From Amycolatopsis sp. WAC 01376 (lineage in GTDB: Bacteria; Actinomycetota; Actinomycetes; Mycobacteriales; Pseudonocardiaceae): a DNA stretch of 64,000 nucleotides. The stretch covers positions 310,001 to 374,000 of the forward strand of contig NZ_QHKL01000004.1 in assembly GCF_003947415.1 (NCBI RefSeq), read 5' to 3'. The notes beneath the pieces are model-generated. The model searched no databases and had not been told where the DNA came from. It saw only the letters and a program-made list of their open reading frames with translations. Positions 25,749 through 34,729 of this stretch are shown one piece after another; position 1 is the first letter of the stretch, and every line of letters starts with the position of its first letter. Made by a program: the position numbers and the translations under genes.

Positions 25749-26324
25749 TCACCACCCCGCCGCGGTGACCCCGTGGCAGGCCAGTACCTCGGTCATGGCG
25801 ATCTTCGCGTGGTGCACCCGCGACTTGACCGTGCCGACCGGCACGCCGATGCTCACCGCCGCGCGCTGGCGGGTGCGGTCCAGCCGGTAGACGTGTTCGA
25901 GTGCTTCGCGCTGCATCGGAGTGAGCTGGGCCAGCCCCTCCTCGATGACACACCGCTCGACGACCTCGTCGGCGAAGTCGACGCGGCCTGGCAGCAGATC
26001 GAAGTCGTCGTCGCCGAACAAGACCGGCCTGGCGTTGTCCCGGCGGGCCCAGTCGACAATGAGATTGCGAGCGACGGTGAACAACCACCCGCGCACCGAA
26101 GTCCCTTTGACGGAAAGGGTTTCACTGTTCCGCCAGGCACGGAACAGGCATTCCTGCACGACGTCCTCGGCCCGGTGCGGGTCGACGGGGAGCAGACGAC
26201 GGGTGAAGCGCAGCAACGGCTCCCGGTGCTCGGCGTGCAACGCCGCGAGGAACGCGTTGCCGTCGGCCGACGATGGTGCCCGGTCGGCCAACGCGGTCAC
26301 CTGAGTGCTGCGGTGGCGTGCCAC
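25749..26324 (-). CDS. ECF-type RNA polymerase sigma factor
   Basis: 191 residues from GTG 26324, preferred because GGAGG lies 8 bases upstream; an ATG at 26339 overlaps that site. The sigma2 region contains HRAEDVVQECLFRAWRN and VRGWLFTVARNLIVDWARR. The sigma4 region contains LTPMQREALEHVYRLDRTRQRAA and VPVGTVKSRVHHAKIAM. No anti-sigma gene is adjacent. The stop lies 9 bases from the convergent XRE-NB-ARC gene. Its own upstream region has copy C of the motif shared with esx and mycP, so it may autoregulate and drive the type VII genes. Confidence 0.88.
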   Translation of the reverse strand: MARHRSTQVTALADRAPSSADGNAFLAALHAEHREPLLRFTRRLLPVDPHRAEDVVQECLFRAWRNSETLSVKGTSVRGWLFTVARNLIVDWARRDNARPVLFGDDDFDLLPGRVDFADEVVERCVIEEGLAQLTPMQREALEHVYRLDRTRQRAAVSIGVPVGTVKSRVHHAKIAMTEVLACHGVTAAGW

Positions 26325-26388
26325 GCTGCTGACCTCCATGCCTTGACGACTCTCTCTGGCGCCTATTCCACCGTCCGGGGCCGGCGGC

Positions 26389-26420
26389 GACCATGCGGAA
26401 GGACCGGCAGAACTGGTCAC
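26389..26420 (-). promoter_or_regulatory. Conserved promoter-like motif, copy C (ECF sigma gene)
   Basis: The minus strand reads GTGACCAGTTCTGCCGGTCC followed by TTCCGCATGGTC. It lies 64 bases upstream of the chosen sigma start and is nearly identical to the copy upstream of the esx operon. This is the arrangement expected for an autoregulated ECF sigma factor. Confidence 0.6.
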
Positions 26421-26957
26421 CGAGCGTTCTTCCGGTCCTCAGCGCGCCGGGCCTGTCCGGCGCGCCGAAGGCGGCAGCGCAGCCCGCACAGCGACCGGCT
26501 CCGGAAACGCACCGATTCAGCAGTCGGTCAGTCCAGGTTTCCCGCACGAGTCGGCGGGTAGCCGGGCTTCAGGGCCCAAGACCCGGGAGGAGGTATCCAT
26601 GCCACGCGAAAGCGACCTGCACTCGCCCGCGAGGACGACGAACTGAAAGCAGAACTGCAAGGGATGACCGCGTCATCCGTGATCGACACACGAGCGTAAC
26701 CGGCCGAGCGGCTAGCGTGGTCGAACCTTCAGACCTGTGTCTTGCTGTTCCCCTCGCTCAGCCGGGAACACACAAAGTCGACACCACGACCGTCAGTGGA
26801 AACTGCCGGGCGCCTGGAGAGCGCACTTCCCAGCGCGCACGGGTTCTGCCCGCGCTCATGGCGGTACGCTGCCGAAAATGACCACGGATGGAGTCCGCCT
26901 CGTCACGCCTTGCAGGAGGCTGCAAGTCGTCGCGATATGCACTAGCTGGGGGTAAGG
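26421..26957. other. Intergenic region without a recognised gene
   Basis: About 540 bases between the ECF sigma promoter motif and the next plus-strand gene. Only short frames without credible starts occur. An inverted repeat CTTGCAG-GAGG-CTGCAAG at 26909-26926, 31 bases before the downstream GTG, is a possible operator. Confidence 0.5.
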
Positions 26958-27620
26958 GTGCCGATTGAGGCCGAGGACGACGCGACACGGGCGCCCCGGT
27001 CGGACTATTTTCGCGCCTTCGATCTCGGCGCGATCCTGGCCGGTGTGGCATCTGGCGCCGTGGGCGCTTACGCCTACTACAGCGATGTGCTGAGGCCATT
27101 GGCGCACAGCTTCACCATCTGGATCGTATTGGTCGTCGCCGTGACCGCCGGCGCACCTCGGTGGCGCGCGGCAGCCCGGGCGGTTGGCGCACTGATCGCG
27201 GCCGTTCTGGCTTTCTACTGGGGCAAGGCTCTGGTCTACGGCGTCAAGTATGCGGGCATGCCGTACGAGATCGACGTGTCAACGACGGTGCTGTGGTGCG
27301 CCCTGGCGATCGCCGGCGGCCTGATCGCCGGGTTTCTGTTGAGCGTGATCGGGCGATCCGATCTCCGCGGCACGGTTGCGACCGCGGTGGTGGTCGGACT
27401 GTTGGTCGCGGACGTTGTTCGGCAGTCCGGCCGCTCAGGCGTAGGCGTCCTGCTGCTCGCCACGGTAGTCGCGATCGGCTTCGTGGGGATTCGGGGGATT
27501 CGCTCGCTGCGACAAGGCCTTCAGGTTGCAGCATACGCAATCCCACTGGCAGGCCTCGGTTTCATGATCGTGTCAGCGCCGGACTTCCTCGAAGAAGTCC
27601 TGATCAGGTTAAGCCTCTAG
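26958..27620 (+). CDS. Six-helix integral membrane protein of unknown function
   Basis: 220 residues from GTG 26958, with GGGGGTAAGG just upstream. After a ~20-residue charged N terminus there are about six or seven hydrophobic segments (e.g. AILAGVASGAVGAYAYYSDV, IWIVLVVAVTAGA, ALAIAGGLIAGFLLSVI, TAVVVGLLVADVV, LLLATVVAIGFVG). No catalytic or transport signature was seen. It is flanked by gaps on both sides, so it is probably monocistronic. The inverted repeat at 26909-26926 may regulate it. Confidence 0.75.
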   Translation: MPIEAEDDATRAPRSDYFRAFDLGAILAGVASGAVGAYAYYSDVLRPLAHSFTIWIVLVVAVTAGAPRWRAAARAVGALIAAVLAFYWGKALVYGVKYAGMPYEIDVSTTVLWCALAIAGGLIAGFLLSVIGRSDLRGTVATAVVVGLLVADVVRQSGRSGVGVLLLATVVAIGFVGIRGIRSLRQGLQVAAYAIPLAGLGFMIVSAPDFLEEVLIRLSL

Positions 27621-27788
27621 CACCTGCCGCATCAGCAGGCGCCCCGTTGACGACGACCACCACCCGCCCGCGGAAGCCTGCCGGAACCCAAGTCACTTGT
27701 GGCGATTCGACGCGTATGTCCCCCCAGCGGGTCTGAGTTACAGGTATTCGCAGAGAATCAGCTACGAGCACCCGGCAATCATTCCGGA

Positions 27789-28214
27789 CTACAGGTCGAA
27801 CTCCCCCGGTGCGAGGCTGCGCGCCAGGCAGAACTCGTTTCCTTCCGGGTCGGCCATCACCACCCAGGACCGACCTTCTCCCTGTCCGACATCCGTCTTG
27901 GACGCGCCGAGCGCGAGCAACCGCTCCAGCTCGGTCTGCTGGTCACTGTCGATCGGACAGACCTCGAAGTGCAGCCGGTTCTTGGCGATGGTCTTGGCCT
28001 CGGGAACACGGACGAAGACCAGATTCGGCACAGCGGGCCCGGCACGCAACGCGGCCAACCGCTGTTCGTCCGGTTCCTCCGGGTCGGGCCCGATCTCGAC
28101 CGCGGCGCCGTTCTTGTCCTCATAAACGACGTACCCCAGAACGCCGCACCAGAAATCCGCCAGCCGCCGCGGATCCACGCTGTCGATGGTCGCCCATTCG
28201 AACCGACTCGTCAT
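27789..28214 (-). CDS. VOC (glyoxalase/bleomycin-resistance fold) family protein
   Basis: 141 residues from ATG 28214. It has two beta-alpha-beta-beta-beta modules: residues ~7-60 (TIDSVDPRRLADFWCGVLGY) and ~75-135 (NRLHFEVCPIDSD..., WVVMADPEGNEFCLA). The second module's DPEGNEFCL is the usual end of a VOC domain, with a Glu metal-ligand position. The substrate cannot be told. It is isolated, with 207 and 168 base gaps on each side. Confidence 0.85.
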   Translation of the reverse strand: MTSRFEWATIDSVDPRRLADFWCGVLGYVVYEDKNGAAVEIGPDPEEPDEQRLAALRAGPAVPNLVFVRVPEAKTIAKNRLHFEVCPIDSDQQTELERLLALGASKTDVGQGEGRSWVVMADPEGNEFCLARSLAPGEFDL

Positions 28215-28421
28215 GCACGATGCCTTTCCATTTCGGATATCCGAGGTTCATGCTATTCCTGGACCTCGGTCCGGGGCCGCCAAAGGATGCAGGACTCACT
28301 GGTGACGCGGAAACGCTGCGGAACACGGTGGCGTCCGCGAGACAGGCGGCCGACCTGGCCTACCGATTCGCCGATGGCACAGCCTGCGCCGATCTGTTCA
28401 GTGAGGCGACGTGGGACCAGT

Positions 28422-31361
28422 TCACGACCGGGTCGCCAGGAGGTGCCGTGACCGCTCCCAGGCGTCGTCGGCCTTCGTGGGTTCGCCCATCACCTGGTAA
28501 GAATCGCCCAGCTCGCGGAAGAGTTCGGGCACCAGGCCCACGCTGGCGGGCCGGTCCCGGCGCACGGTCGCCACGAGCACCGCCAGCGCGCGCTCGAATT
28601 CGGCGCTGGGGAAGACGAACCGGACCAGCGCGCCGACCGCCATCGAGCCGGTCGGCTCGGGGCCGCGGTCCTTCGCCAACCGCAGGGCTTCGTCGAGCAG
28701 GGATGGGGCGCGCGCGTCGCCTTGGCGGGTGTAGCCGCAAGCGAGGTAGACGAGTGTCATGGCTTGGGTCGCCCGGTGACCGAGCGAGCGGAACAGCGCC
28801 AGTGCCCGTTCGAACGCGGCGACCGCGGCATCGGTCTTGTCTTGGGTGCTGAGCACCGAGCCTTCGAGCAGCCAAGCGAAGGCCTCGCTCGGTTCGTCCC
28901 TGAGCCGCCGTGCCAATCCCCTAGCTCGGTGCAGGCACGGTGCGACCTCGTCGAGCCGTCCGGCGTCGCGGTGGAGGAGCGCCATCAGGATCAACGCGCT
29001 CACGGTGCTCACCCACGCTTCGCCCCGGGCGGCCTTGACCGCCTCTCGCAAGCACTCCATCGCTTCGTCCGATCGTTCGGCGAGCCGGAGTGCGGCGCCG
29101 CGCACGGGCTGCGCGTCGGCCCGGCCGCGGCGGTCACCGAGCCCGGCGAACAGCTGGTGCGCCGCGGCCGCGTGCTCGTGCGCCGCCAGATGATCCACCG
29201 GAAGGCTGTGCAGAGCGAGTCCGCGCAGCGTCACGGCTTCGCCCAGCCAGTCGCCCGACGCGATGCTCGCTCGCAGCGCGGACGTGTTCGTCTCAGCCCA
29301 TTCGTCGCGCAGGTTCCGGATGGCGAGGTAGCCGGCGGAGACCTGGGCGGCTTCCCACGCGGGCGCCGGGCAGGCCACCTCGACCAGCACGAGCAGGGAG
29401 GCGCGTTCGGCGTCGAACCACGCGATCGGATCGGCGAGCAGTTCCCGGGTGCAGCCGTCCGTCAGCGCGGGCCGGGGCGCGGTCCCGTCGATCAGGTCCA
29501 GCACGGGGTGCGGGAGGCGCCGGTTCGCCTCGTCCGCCAGCGCGAGCCAGCAGCCGACCGCCCGGCGCAGGGACTCCGCGCGGTCCGACTCGTCGTCCTC
29601 CGCGAACGCGCATTCCCTGGCGAACAACCGGGTGAGGTCGTGGAACCGGTACCGCGCCCGTCCCGTCGTGTCCACATAGGACACTTCGATCAGGTGGACG
29701 TCGACAAGCGCTTCGAGTAGTTCTTCCGCCTCCACAGCGGAAACGCCGAGCATCGCGGCGCCCGCCCACGAAGCGAAGTCGGGCACCCCGAGCAGCGCGA
29801 AGGTCCGGAACGCGTGCCGCAACCGCGGGGCCAGCGCCTGATAGCTCAGCCGCAGGCTGGCCCGCACGGCCAGATCGCCCGCCACGAGTTCGTCCAGGCG
29901 GCGTCGCTCGTCGGAGAGCCGGCGGACGAGCTGCGAAACGCTCAAGCGCGGCCGGGCGACGAGCCTGGCGGCCGCCACCCGGACGGCCAGTGGCAGGTGG
30001 CCGCACAGCCCGGCCAGCTCCGCCGCAGCCTCCGGCTCGTCGCCGATCCTGGTGGCCCCGGCGACCTTGGCGAGCAGCCCGACCGCCTGCGCGCGGGTCA
30101 GCACGTCCAATCGGAGGTGGTGGGTGCCTTCCAGACCCAGCAAGGAGGTCCGGCTCGTCACCAGCACGACCACCGATCGCGTGCCCGGCAGCAGGGGCCG
30201 CACCTGCGCTTCGCTCGCCGCGTCGTCCAGCAGGATGACGAGGCGGCGGCCCGCGAGCAGACTGCGGAACAGCGCCGAGCGTTCCTCCAGCCGGTCCGGT
30301 AGGTGCCCGCTCGGCACGCCGAGCGCGGACAGCAGCCCCACCAGCGCCCTGGACGGCTCCAGCGGACCGGGCCGGGCGCCGCCGAGGTTGACGTAAAGCT
30401 GACCGTCCGGGTACTCGGCCGCCAGTTCGTGCGCCACCTGAAGCGCCAGCGAGGTCTTGCCGACTCCGCCCTGCCCGGCCAGCGCGGAGATGGACCCGGC
30501 GCGCGCGTGCCCGAGCAGCCGGGCGACCTCCGCGTCCCGCCCGGTGAACTCCGCGACGGCCAGTGGCAGCTGCGCGGGTTTCACCGCGCGCAGGGTGACA
30601 CGGGCGGTTTCCGCGGTCGGCGGGTCCAGTGCCGGATCGGCGCGCAGGATGTCCTGGTGCAACTTCCGGAGCTCACGGGACGGTTCGAGTCCGCTGTGCT
30701 GCCCCAGATTCGCCCGCAGACGGCGGTAGACCGACAGGGCGTCGTCGGGGCGGCCGTCGCGATAGAGCGCGAGCATCAGTTGCGCGGCGAGCCGTTGCTG
30801 GTGGGGATGCTGCCGTGCCAGCGCGGTCAGCTCGGGCAGTGCCTTGGCGTGCCCGCCGAGGCGCAGGGTCACCTCGGCGTGGTCGAGCCGGGCGCTGAGC
30901 CATTCCTGTTCGAGCGACGGCACGAGCCGGTGGCGGATCAGGTCCGAATCGACATCAGCCAGCGGGGCACCCCGCCACAGCCGCAGCGCGTCGGCGAGGA
31001 TCGATTCCGCCCGGACGTCTTGGCCCGCGCCGAGCGTGCCCGCCCTCGTCACCGCGCTCCGGAACCGATGCAGGTCGACCGCGCCGGGATCGACGTCGAG
31101 CAGATAGCCCTGGCCGCGCCGGGTGATGACCGCCTCGCCCGCGACCACCTGGCGGAGCTTCGAGACCGTGACCTGAATCGAGTTGGCCTGCCCGCGCGGC
31201 GGCCGCTCACCCCACAGCGCCTCGGCGACCCAGGCGGTCGGCACGACCCTGCCCGCTTCGAGGGCGAGCAGGCCGAGCACACACCGGAGCCGGGCCGCGC
31301 CGAGCGGGATCTGACGGCCGTCCTTGATGACTTCCACCGGGCCCAGCACACCGAGTTCCAT
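28422..31361 (-). CDS. AfsR/SARP-family transcriptional regulator (BTAD-NB-ARC-TPR)
   Basis: 979 residues from ATG 31361 (MELGVLGPVEVIKDG). The N terminus is an OmpR-type winged helix (residues ~15-95, LGLLALEAGRVVPTAWVAEALWG; SIQVTVSKLRQVV). A bacterial transcriptional activator domain follows (~100-245, LPELTALARQHPHQQRL). NB-ARC starts at ~290 with P-loop GQGGVGKTSLAL, kinase-2 RLVILLDDAASEAQV, VTSRTSLLGL and GHLPLAV. C-terminal TPR-type repeats run from ~680 to the end. SARPs of this size (AfsR type) activate secondary-metabolite or developmental genes. No biosynthetic cluster is in the window, so its target is probably elsewhere or an adjacent small gene. Confidence 0.9.
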   Translation of the reverse strand: MELGVLGPVEVIKDGRQIPLGAARLRCVLGLLALEAGRVVPTAWVAEALWGERPPRGQANSIQVTVSKLRQVVAGEAVITRRGQGYLLDVDPGAVDLHRFRSAVTRAGTLGAGQDVRAESILADALRLWRGAPLADVDSDLIRHRLVPSLEQEWLSARLDHAEVTLRLGGHAKALPELTALARQHPHQQRLAAQLMLALYRDGRPDDALSVYRRLRANLGQHSGLEPSRELRKLHQDILRADPALDPPTAETARVTLRAVKPAQLPLAVAEFTGRDAEVARLLGHARAGSISALAGQGGVGKTSLALQVAHELAAEYPDGQLYVNLGGARPGPLEPSRALVGLLSALGVPSGHLPDRLEERSALFRSLLAGRRLVILLDDAASEAQVRPLLPGTRSVVVLVTSRTSLLGLEGTHHLRLDVLTRAQAVGLLAKVAGATRIGDEPEAAAELAGLCGHLPLAVRVAAARLVARPRLSVSQLVRRLSDERRRLDELVAGDLAVRASLRLSYQALAPRLRHAFRTFALLGVPDFASWAGAAMLGVSAVEAEELLEALVDVHLIEVSYVDTTGRARYRFHDLTRLFARECAFAEDDESDRAESLRRAVGCWLALADEANRRLPHPVLDLIDGTAPRPALTDGCTRELLADPIAWFDAERASLLVLVEVACPAPAWEAAQVSAGYLAIRNLRDEWAETNTSALRASIASGDWLGEAVTLRGLALHSLPVDHLAAHEHAAAAHQLFAGLGDRRGRADAQPVRGAALRLAERSDEAMECLREAVKAARGEAWVSTVSALILMALLHRDAGRLDEVAPCLHRARGLARRLRDEPSEAFAWLLEGSVLSTQDKTDAAVAAFERALALFRSLGHRATQAMTLVYLACGYTRQGDARAPSLLDEALRLAKDRGPEPTGSMAVGALVRFVFPSAEFERALAVLVATVRRDRPASVGLVPELFRELGDSYQVMGEPTKADDAWERSRHLLATRS

Positions 31362-31422
31362 ATCGGTGTCGACTGCGCCCGGCGCCGGTTAGTTCCTCTT
31401 GCCACGAAACACTTTGCAGTCG

Positions 31423-32436
31423 CTACCCGGACAGCCGCCGGGAGACCGCGCTGCCCGGGTCCATCGGCGCGACGGCCTCGGCGACACCGAAGGGGTACCG
31501 GACTTCCGGAAACCTCTGGATCAGCGCGTCGGGCGTTTCGTCGGTCCGGAAGGTCGCCGGGTCGAAGTTCCCGCCGGGGAGCAGGTCCAGCGGCTCGGGC
31601 AACTTGTCCCCGATGGCCAACTCGGTGAGCTGCCGTAGCTTGGCCGCGAGTTCCCCGTTGGCGTGTTCGATGCCGCGTCGCATCTTGGTGATCTTTTCCA
31701 TCAGCGATTCGGAGATTTCGAACGCCGAGCCGCCCGCCAGCTGCACCGGATCGGCGGCCAGTTCCGCGATCCCCACGCTCAGCATGTTTCCCGTGGCGCC
31801 CGCGGCCCCCGTGGCGCCGACGGCGGCGAGGGTGATCCCCCCGGTGATCGCCGAAGCCGCGGCCAGCCCGAGCATGCCCGTGACCGCCCCGGCCAGGCCC
31901 GCCGCCAGGACTTTCAGCCCCACGTTCGCTTTCGTGCTCTGGGAAGCGCAAAACTGCTTGACCGCCTCCTGGAGGGCTTCGGCCAGCCTCTTCAGGTCAT
32001 CCTTGGCCGCGACGGCGATGTCGTGTGCGGCCACCGCCCCGGCTTCGAGCTGACTGAGATTACTGACCCTGATCCCGATCGCGGTCTTGGCCCGGTCGAT
32101 GCGCTCCTTGGCGGCGGTGGCGCCGGTGCCGGACCAGTTCTCGAGCTGCTTCGCCGCCAAGTCGAACTCGACGACGTAATCGTTGCCCAGCCGATACCAC
32201 GTGCGATGCAGGGTTTCGATGAGGTCTTCGAGCTGCCTGACGTCGGTGTCCGACACATCGCGGAACAGCGACGTCACCTCCTGCCGGGCGTCGGGGTGGA
32301 TACCTCCGTGCCGCATCTTGCCCAACTTGTCCAGGAACTCGAGCTGCTCGACGATCGATCCGAGTGCCTCATGCAGATCCGGGCTGATGTCGGCGGGGTT
32401 GAACGGAGGATCCAGGTAGTCATCGAAGAAACTCAT
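31423..32436 (-). CDS. WXG-motif helical protein with hydrophobic Gly/Ala core, putative type VII effector
   Basis: 337 residues, 3 bases after the upstream 121-residue gene. Residues 1-170 are helical and contain a W-x-G turn at W101-S102-G103 (LENWSGTGATAAKERI). Residues ~180-250 are strongly hydrophobic and Gly/Ala-rich (LAAGLAGAVTGMLGLAAASAITGG). The C terminus (~265-337) is polar. Long WXG domains followed by a glycine-zipper-like hydrophobic region are common in LXG/WXG effectors and pore-forming proteins. It may be a stand-alone substrate of the ESX system at 5-23 kb; that link is inferred. Confidence 0.7.
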   Translation of the reverse strand: MSFFDDYLDPPFNPADISPDLHEALGSIVEQLEFLDKLGKMRHGGIHPDARQEVTSLFRDVSDTDVRQLEDLIETLHRTWYRLGNDYVVEFDLAAKQLENWSGTGATAAKERIDRAKTAIGIRVSNLSQLEAGAVAAHDIAVAAKDDLKRLAEALQEAVKQFCASQSTKANVGLKVLAAGLAGAVTGMLGLAAASAITGGITLAAVGATGAAGATGNMLSVGIAELAADPVQLAGGSAFEISESLMEKITKMRRGIEHANGELAAKLRQLTELAIGDKLPEPLDLLPGGNFDPATFRTDETPDALIQRFPEVRYPFGVAEAVAPMDPGSAVSRRLSG

Positions 32437-32439
32437 CGT

Positions 32440-32805
32440 TCAGCCCCGCCACTGGTCGGCGGTGCGGTACCGCTCGACCACTTGCCCCAGTGCTTCGGCG
32501 AGGTCGATCGTGTGGTCTCCCAGCGTTCTGAGCTGGCTTTCCAACAGCGTCCGGTACTCGTCATAGGCGCGGACGACGCCAACGAAGCCGAGTTCGCGGC
32601 CGAAGGCGCTGTCCAGCGCATGGAGCTTGGGCATGGTGTAGTGCCCGTTCCCGTCCGATCGGGGGATGACACTCACCGGCGGTGGTATGTCCGGTACGTC
32701 GGCCTCCCCGGTGCCGGACCAGGCGCTCAGGACGATGTTGCCCCCGTCCGCGAGCCTCATGGACGCTTGCTGCAGCTCGGTCAGCTCCACTTCGAAGTCG
32801 GGCAT
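32440..32805 (-). CDS. Small WXG-like protein paired with the downstream effector-like gene
   Basis: 121 residues from ATG 32805. The N-terminal helix contains a W-S-G turn at residues 29-31 (LSAWSGTGEADV). The middle is Pro-rich, and a long helix follows (LGFVGVVRAYDEYRTLLESQLRTLGDHTIDLAEALG). Size and layout fit the WXG100/EspC-like companions encoded just before larger ESX substrates. It is translationally close to the next gene, with a 3-base gap. Confidence 0.7.
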   Translation of the reverse strand: MPDFEVELTELQQASMRLADGGNIVLSAWSGTGEADVPDIPPPVSVIPRSDGNGHYTMPKLHALDSAFGRELGFVGVVRAYDEYRTLLESQLRTLGDHTIDLAEALGQVVERYRTADQWRG

Positions 32806-32967
32806 GGTCGGCTCCCCCTTGGCTGGTCGGTTGCCGTCAGATTAGGAAGGACTCCTTACCGGCCGCTGATCCGCGGCTGACCGGCCGCCATCGGGAACGG
32901 AGAGGACACTCCGAGTGGTCATCGCTCCCGCCACTATTGCGCGAGTCCTCCGAATGGCCGCAGGAGA

Positions 32968-32984
32968 AAATACGTAGCGTATTT
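32968..32984. promoter_or_regulatory. 17 bp palindrome AAATACG-TAG-CGTATTT
   Basis: A perfect 7 bp inverted repeat around TAG sits in the 385-base divergent interval between the WXG-like pair (minus) and the L,D-transpeptidase gene (plus). It is suitable for a dimeric repressor; no regulator is identified. The rest of the interval shows no gene. Confidence 0.5.
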
Positions 32985-33190
32985 CCGCCTCGGATTAGCG
33001 AAAAGGCATTTCCACCTCGATCGAGTGAACTCAACCCGCTCGAACGACCTGGTAAAACGCGACAAAACCGCAGGCAGATTCGTTCCGATCACCTACCGTG
33101 CGCATTGATCAACGCACTGCTTTCCTGTTAGAGATGATCGTTCCCGATTCGTCTCCCGTTGCGAATGACTCTGCGCAAGGACAGGCCCCG

Positions 33191-34015
33191 ATGACCGAAC
33201 TGCAGACCTCTTGCGGTGGCGCACGCCCGCATCCGGTTCGCGCACTTCTCGTACTGGTGCTGGCAATGCTTCCGCTGTCCGGCTGCGGTACCACCGAGGA
33301 CGTGGGTGGCGGCGCCGCTGCCCCCGTGGCGCCGCCACCCTCGTCGCCCGAGATGCTCGCCTCGCTGCCCGAGGCGAACACCTTCGGCCAGTTGAAATCC
33401 GCGCCCACGGACCCGTCGCCCACGCTCCCCGCCGGCGAGGAAGTACTGCATCCCAAGGCGGATGCGATCGTCTACCGGGCCCCCGGCACGGAGCCGATCG
33501 CCCGGCTGCCCGAAACCCAGATCGGCTCACCGACCTGGGTCCCGGTGATCGCCAGGCAGGGCGACTGGGCACAGGTACTGCTGCCCGCCCGGCCCAACGG
33601 CGCGACCGGCTGGCTGCACGCCACCCCGGAAACCGTGGAATCGGCGCACAACGACTTCCGGGTCACCGTGGACCTCGCCGCATTCCGCCTGGAAATCCTG
33701 GAACTGGGCAAGCCGATCGGCTCGTGGACCATCGGCACCGGCAAACCCGAGCACCCCACGCCCACCGGCCGCGCGTTCATTCTCGCCTCGATCAAGGAGA
33801 GCGTGAACACCTACAGCCCGATCGTGCTGCCGCTGAGCAGCCATTCCGATTCGCACGAGACCTTCGGTGGCGGGCCCGGCACGGTCGGCCTGCACACCTG
33901 GCCGGACGACAGCTTCGTCGGCAAGGCCACCAGCGACGGCTGTATCCGGGTCACCCGCGAGGCACTGGACCGCCTCGTGGAGCTGCCGCTCGGCACCGTC
34001 GTGAACATCACCTGA
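33191..34015 (+). CDS. Lipoprotein L,D-transpeptidase (YkuD family)
   Basis: 274 residues from ATG 33191; an earlier in-frame ATG at 33098 would bury the signal peptide. The signal ends in lipobox LPLSGC (about residues 25-30), so it is a lipoprotein. An SH3-like segment spans ~85-145 (WVPVIARQGDWAQVLLPAR...TGWLHA). The YkuD catalytic domain (~150-274) has HSDSHETFGGG, GTVGLHTW and the nucleophile block SDGCIRVT, where Asp replaces the usual His before GC. It forms 3-3 peptidoglycan cross-links or attaches proteins outside the membrane. Followed after 24 bases by a secreted protein gene, it is probably co-transcribed with it. Confidence 0.88.
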   Translation: MTELQTSCGGARPHPVRALLVLVLAMLPLSGCGTTEDVGGGAAAPVAPPPSSPEMLASLPEANTFGQLKSAPTDPSPTLPAGEEVLHPKADAIVYRAPGTEPIARLPETQIGSPTWVPVIARQGDWAQVLLPARPNGATGWLHATPETVESAHNDFRVTVDLAAFRLEILELGKPIGSWTIGTGKPEHPTPTGRAFILASIKESVNTYSPIVLPLSSHSDSHETFGGGPGTVGLHTWPDDSFVGKATSDGCIRVTREALDRLVELPLGTVVNIT

Positions 34016-34039
34016 AACCCGATCATGGAGGTAATTTCC

Positions 34040-34729
34040 TTGTCCCCACGCACAACCAGCGTACTCGCCGTCGCGGCCGCGGCCTGCCTGGCCTTCACCG
34101 TCACCCCCGCCGTGGCCGCCCCGGCCGAGTCCGCCTACGCCATCGCCGCGTCCGGTCTGGTCACGATTCCCCGTACGCCTTCGGTTTCCGGCGCGGGCAA
34201 GGAGTCGCTCGCGTCAGTGGCGCTGCCGACCTCCGGCCCGTCGCTGGTCAGCGCGAAGGCACTGAACGCCGACGTGAAACCGGGGCACGCCAAGTCCAGC
34301 GTCGCCGGTCTCTCGCTGAATCTCGCCACCTTGCCCGCCGGGGCCACTTTGCCCGGGCTGAGCGCCGACGTGATCAAGGCCGAATGCCAAGACGGCAAGG
34401 GTTCGGTGTCGATCGCGAACCTGAAGGTCGGCGGCAAGGCGATCAAGCTCGACCAGGTTCCGCCCAACACCACCGTCCCGCTGGCCCCGTTGCTCGAACT
34501 GGTGGTGAACAAGCAGACCAAGAACGCCGGCGGCACGCTCACCGTGACCGCGGTATCGGCCAAGTTGCTGGGCCGGACGCAGACGCTGGACATCGCGTCG
34601 GCGACCTGCGCCAAATCTCCCGGCGCCACCCCGGAACCGCCGACCGAACCCAGCGGTGACAAGCCTCAGCCCGGCGGCAAGGCTCCCAAGCCCACCCCGG
34701 TCCCCGCGCACCTGGACGTCACCGGCTGA
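34040..34729 (+). CDS. Secreted choice-of-anchor-P-like protein
   Basis: 229 residues from TTG 34040. The ATG at 34025 is rejected because GGAGGTAA follows it and is spaced 6 bases before the TTG. A Sec signal peptide (~1-28, ...TVTPAVAAPAES) precedes a beta-rich region with paired Cys (VIKAEC and IASATC). Phrases such as GKGSVSIANLKVGGK and NAGGTLTVTAVSAKLLG resemble the choice-of-anchor P family. The C-terminal ~35 residues are Pro/Lys-rich, as in wall-associated tails. The neighbouring L,D-transpeptidase suggests a cell-wall role. The last 11 bases overlap the convergent methyltransferase gene. Confidence 0.75.
   Translation: MSPRTTSVLAVAAAACLAFTVTPAVAAPAESAYAIAASGLVTIPRTPSVSGAGKESLASVALPTSGPSLVSAKALNADVKPGHAKSSVAGLSLNLATLPAGATLPGLSADVIKAECQDGKGSVSIANLKVGGKAIKLDQVPPNTTVPLAPLLELVVNKQTKNAGGTLTVTAVSAKLLGRTQTLDIASATCAKSPGATPEPPTEPSGDKPQPGGKAPKPTPVPAHLDVTG

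Noticed and set aside
28215..28421. Plus-strand frame between the VOC and SARP genes beginning MPFHFGYPRF
   Set aside because: Too short, no ribosome site and no family resemblance; treated as intergenic.
28422..31361. Secondary-metabolite cluster around the SARP regulator
   Set aside because: No synthase, synthetase or tailoring cluster lies within reach; neighbours are VOC and WXG-like genes.
23313..31361. RHIM-like motif on the XRE or SARP NB-ARC proteins
   Set aside because: Both N and C termini were read for an N-x7-G-x3-Q-x-G pattern and none was found.
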